Of a stretch of 64,000 nucleotides of DNA, positions 61,501 to 64,000 are shown piece by piece. How positions within the stretch are numbered: position 1 is the stretch's first letter; every line of letters begins with the position of its first letter. The DNA comes from Granulicella sp. dw_53. GTDB taxonomy: Bacteria; Acidobacteriota; Terriglobia; Terriglobales; Acidobacteriaceae. Below the pieces are notes generated by a model. It worked only from the letters and a program-made list of their open reading frames with translations, searched no databases and was not told the origin of the DNA. The stretch covers positions 310,001-374,000 of the forward strand of contig NZ_JAAVUR010000004.1 of NCBI RefSeq assembly GCF_018449545.1, given 5' to 3'. Both the position numbers and the translations under genes were made by a program.

Positions 61501-64000
61501 TCTACACGCCGTCTACAGCGGCAACACCAACTACGCAACCAGCTCCTCCACTCCTCCGCTTGATCAACACATTCAGCAGTCCACCACCACCACGGCCGTG
61601 ACTTCGAACACGAATCCTGTGATCGCGGGCAAGCAAGTTACATTCACTGCCACCGTCTCGACTGTCGGCGGCACTCCGACCGGCACAGTTAGTTTCAAAG
61701 ATGCAGGCGTAATCATTGGAACGACCACACTCAATGCGGGCGGAGTCGCTATCTTCCCCACCTCAACCCTGTCAGTCGGAACCCACTCCATCTCCGCGAC
61801 CTATAACCACGACGACAACAACGTAGCAAGCGACTCACCGGCCATCAACCAGACCGTCGTGATCGCCACCACTGCCCTCCAGTTCGGCACCTCGGTCAAC
61901 CCAGCCATCGCCGGAGCCAACGTAACACTCACCGCAACCTTGAGTGGCAACGGCGGCCAGGCTACCGGACTCATTCACTTCCTGGATGGAGGTACGGAGA
62001 TTGGAAACGCAGCCATCAACGGTGCAGCCCCAGTCTCCATCACACGCTCCAACCTCACAGTCGGCCAGCACACCTTGACCGCCTTCTACGGTGGCGACGC
62101 GAACGACTCCCCCATCACATCAGTCCCCATCGTCGAAAGCATCCAACTCGCCACGACCACCACCAGCCTCGCCTCCAGCCTGAGTCCTAGCTCCCTGGGC
62201 CAGTCCATCACCTTCACCGCCAACGTCCGTACCAACAGCCCTAGCCTCGCGCCTACCGGCACCATCACCTTCCAGGATGGTGGCGCAACCCTGGCGACCG
62301 TCCCCGTCAGCTCCAACGGCTCCGCAGCCTTCTCCACCTCCACGCTCGTCCTGGGCAACCACACCATCGTCGCCGTCTACTCCGGGGACGCCAACCAAGC
62401 CACCAGTTCCTCGCCCGCCTTCACCCAACAGGTCCTGCAAGCCACAGCTATCTCCATCACTAGCAGCGTCAATCCCTCCATCGCTGGCAAGATCGTCACC
62501 TTCACCGCCGTCCTTCCAGGAGCGACCGGAGTAGTCCCAACCGGAACCGTAACCTTTAGGGACGGAGGAACCGTCCTCGGCAGCAGCACCATCAGCGGCG
62601 GATCAGCCTCCTTCAGCATCTCCACCCTCACCCTCGGCGCACATAACATCACCGCGGCCTACGGCGGAGACACCAACTTCCAGGCCATCACCTCCGCGGC
62701 CCTCACCCAGACCATCCGTATCGCCGACACCAACCTCGTCCTCACCTCCAGCGCTAATCCCGCCATCTCCGGCGCGGCCATCGCCTTTACCGCAACCATC
62801 ACCGGAACCGGCGGAGCCATCACCGGCACCATCACCTACCTCGATGGAACCGCCACCATCGGCCGCGCGACCTTGAACGGCAACGGAGTCGCGGTCTTCT
62901 CCATCAGCACACTCAGCCCTGGAATCCACTCCATCAGCGCCCTCTACTCCGGCGACGCCAACAACTCCCCCAACAGCTCCGGCGTCCTTCAGCAGCAAGT
63001 CCAGCAAGTCACGCGCACCACCTTGGCCTCCAACGCGAATCCCTCCCTCACGCTTGATCCCATCACGCTGACCAGCACAGTCGTCAACGGCGGAACGCAG
63101 CCCGCCACCGGCTTAGTCACCTTCACTGAAGGCTCCCTGGTGCTCGGTGCCGTCGCCCTCAACGGCAACGGCGTCGCGACCCTCACCCTTCCATCCCTCG
63201 CGGCTGGAGCCCACTCGATCATTGCAACCTACGCGGGCGACGTTCCCGATCTCCCCAGCGCCTCAGCCACCCTCGTCCAGACCGTCCAGCTTCGCGCCAC
63301 CACCACCACTCTCACCGCCGTCTCCACCTCGCTCACCGACGGTCAGCAACTCACCCTGATCTCTGCCGTTCGCTGGACCGGCCCCGTCACTCCGACCGGC
63401 ATCGTCACCTTCACCTACGGCGGCACCCTCATCGGAACCAGCGTCGTCGACAAGACCGGCGTGGCGACCCTCACGATCTTGCTCAACCTCAGCAAGTCCA
63501 ACGTAGTCGCTACCTACAGCGGCGATCCCGTCTACTCGACCTCTTCCTCGGTCCCCACCCCCATCGCCCCCGGCCCGGCCACGCAGTTCTCGCTGGATAT
63601 GAGCAAATACGCCGTATCCCTCAAGAGCAAGGAGCACACCACCATCGATCTCACCCTGACCTCGGTCAACGGCTATAACGATACGATGTCGCTCGGCTGC
63701 CTCGGACTTCCCTTCGCCGCCACCTGCACCTTCAGCACCGACCAGGCGAAGCTCGCCGCCAACGGCAAGCAGACCGTTCACCTGGTCATCGACACCGGCT
63801 CACCCCTGACCGCCGGAAGCACGGCCCGCAACGAGACCAAACCCTCCACCACGGCCCTCGCCTTCCTGCCCTTGGGTGCTCTGCTCGGGCTTCTCGTCTT
63901 CCGCTCACGGCGTCGCGTCTCGCTCGGCGGACTGCTCATGGTACTCTGCTTCCTCGGCCTGTCTCTCGGACTCTCCGGCTGCGGCGGTCTCAACATCAAC
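58559..64000 (+). CDS. giant NHL-repeat/Ig-repeat surface protein (partial, C-terminus off the right edge)
   Basis: Open for 1814 codons to the window edge. Signal-like segment near residues 40-55 (GATCAVGLLAGTAGAQ). A lead domain follows, then six NHL repeats at ~59.1-60.1 kb, for example MGVAIDGAGNLFLSDSSNNR, then NPSALVIDGAGNLYFADTTN. From ~60.39 to 63.56 kb come eleven Ig-like (Big_3/5 type) repeats of 90-100 residues with the pattern NPSxxGQxVTFTA...PTGTVTFxDG...VYSGDxN. The end has a membrane helix (FLPLGALLGLLVF), RSRRR and a second hydrophobic segment followed by SGCGG. It is probably an exported adhesin or surface scaffold. A GAGG at 58548-58551 precedes the ATG. Expression may be governed by the hairpin leader. 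Confidence 0.88.
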   Translation, partial: MQLGPVPLVSSDIRSNPLNHLPNPVLRTGWSLNKLRRHLTRLIGATCAVGLLAGTAGAQVFHFPELLAGTPSSTQLVTVTVTVPGATIGSIQVLTQGSVSTDFTDVGGGSCALSQVLLGTPTCTVNVKLQPTYPGFHTGAVVLLDSAGNRIGVGYMDGLSHAPLGLIIPGIINSVAGNGQWTYVADGVAATDAPIFLPMGVAIDGAGNLFLSDSSNNRVRRIDAPTQTISTFAGNGSPGFSGDTGPATSAMVSNPSALVIDGAGNLYFADTTNNVIRMVDAVTHNISTIAGIGTQTGYSGDGALATAALLNQPSGLALDSARNLYIADKGNDVIRKLVLSTGIISTVAGTGVAGYTGDGGQGTSATLQTPWGLSVTPDGTLYIADLDNNVIRMLAPSGIITTVVGTGTQGFSGDGSSAQSATLYNPASVTVDVAGNIYIGDAGNGRIRKVNSVTKVISTIAGTAGEAAIQDGINSDAAGLYGPYALQLDGPGNLYIADMFHNRIRKISSNLATLAFPTMRVGRTSAPLPESLENDGNAVMTLLELDLVNAATDTATTSCQANQLLPTTVACSIGVEFAPTVTGTPASGTLTVKTDATNSPGVVRLSGIVLDVDPTTVTVTSSLNPSGVGQAVTFTAHITTTGTAAVTGTVQFFDGPTAISAVLPVDVSASATVTTSALTRGTHPITAVYSGDASNANSTSDKLNQLVKQITTLVLVSTPNPSIVSQSVTFTATLGGFLGTPTGTVRFFEGATTLGAVALSNTGTAVMNLTTLSPGDHIIFAVYASSDTNNLDSTSNTTTQHVSQAATATTLTTSAATVTVNTTVTFTSTVTSNGGPIPTGSVNFYDNGTTLIGSGVLTAGAGMATASFSTGSLAPAPATHSITAVFPGDTSNITSTSAPVIETIQQVVTTTTIASSANPSNAGAPLTLTSTVTGGTGSSIAGAITGSVTFMEGGVTLGTGTVSGTGVATISISTLTVGDHNLHAVYSGNTNYATSSSTPPLDQHIQQSTTTTAVTSNTNPVIAGKQVTFTATVSTVGGTPTGTVSFKDAGVIIGTTTLNAGGVAIFPTSTLSVGTHSISATYNHDDNNVASDSPAINQTVVIATTALQFGTSVNPAIAGANVTLTATLSGNGGQATGLIHFLDGGTEIGNAAINGAAPVSITRSNLTVGQHTLTAFYGGDANDSPITSVPIVESIQLATTTTSLASSLSPSSLGQSITFTANVRTNSPSLAPTGTITFQDGGATLATVPVSSNGSAAFSTSTLVLGNHTIVAVYSGDANQATSSSPAFTQQVLQATAISITSSVNPSIAGKIVTFTAVLPGATGVVPTGTVTFRDGGTVLGSSTISGGSASFSISTLTLGAHNITAAYGGDTNFQAITSAALTQTIRIADTNLVLTSSANPAISGAAIAFTATITGTGGAITGTITYLDGTATIGRATLNGNGVAVFSISTLSPGIHSISALYSGDANNSPNSSGVLQQQVQQVTRTTLASNANPSLTLDPITLTSTVVNGGTQPATGLVTFTEGSLVLGAVALNGNGVATLTLPSLAAGAHSIIATYAGDVPDLPSASATLVQTVQLRATTTTLTAVSTSLTDGQQLTLISAVRWTGPVTPTGIVTFTYGGTLIGTSVVDKTGVATLTILLNLSKSNVVATYSGDPVYSTSSSVPTPIAPGPATQFSLDMSKYAVSLKSKEHTTIDLTLTSVNGYNDTMSLGCLGLPFAATCTFSTDQAKLAANGKQTVHLVIDTGSPLTAGSTARNETKPSTTALAFLPLGALLGLLVFRSRRRVSLGGLLMVLCFLGLSLGLSGCGGLNIN

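Overview
The window looks like the chromosome of an acidobacterium of the Terriglobus/Granulicella/Edaphobacter type. This is inferred from gene content, not from a marker gene. The signs are: two very large MacB-like permeases of the acidobacterial duplicated orphan permease (ADOP) kind, each beside a small regulator (MarR, PadR); a TonB-dependent receptor with an N-terminal carboxypeptidase-regulatory domain; a giant NHL-plus-Ig-repeat surface protein; and GC-rich coding sequence.

Layout. 1-2453 is the N-terminal part of the TonB receptor, running off the left edge. 3337-6204 carries a Met/His-rich secreted protein, a short-chain dehydrogenase and a family 8 glycosyltransferase. 6214-12309 holds the MarR/ADOP and PadR/ADOP pairs. 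12515-28369 is an integrated island. It is bounded on the right by the 3' end of tRNA-Pro(TGG) and on the left by a 20-base copy of that end lacking one G. Pairs of TACCACG repeats with the same 12-bp spacing lie just inside both ends. All its genes point left: integrase, AlpA, primase zinc domain, DUF3987, a small D5-C-terminus-like protein and an HNH-like protein, five of them overlapping in one chain. A defence cargo follows: a 1037-residue metallophosphatase/P-loop NTPase protein and a type I restriction-modification operon (hsdM, a DUF1016 nuclease, hsdS, hsdR). No capsid, tail or conjugation genes are present, so the island resembles a P4-like satellite or integrative element.

28350-45366 is ordinary chromosome: tRNA-Pro, tRNA-His and tRNA-Arg, DUF4112, DUF72, a YheT-type hydrolase, two MFS transporters, an FAD/NAD(P) protein overlapping a ClC channel gene, a LysR regulator, an acyl-CoA dehydrogenase, a MerR-like/TPR fusion, a YceI protein, a DUF4209 protein with a HEPN-type motif, and a DUF4440 lipoprotein. 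45688-51476 is a leftward glycolate/lactate operon (permease, glcD, glcE, glcF). Divergent from it, 51806-54926 is a complete pqqABCDE operon whose 28-residue PqqA starts with TTG. A TPR protein and GlgX follow. The window ends inside an NHL plus 11-Ig-repeat protein with a hairpin-rich leader that could mask its ribosome binding site.

The strongest candidates for something undescribed are the metallophosphatase-NTPase protein, the three 39-bp-periodic in-frame palindromes inside the DUF1016 gene, and the DUF4209/HEPN-like protein. Function assignments rest on recognised motifs; no database search was possible.
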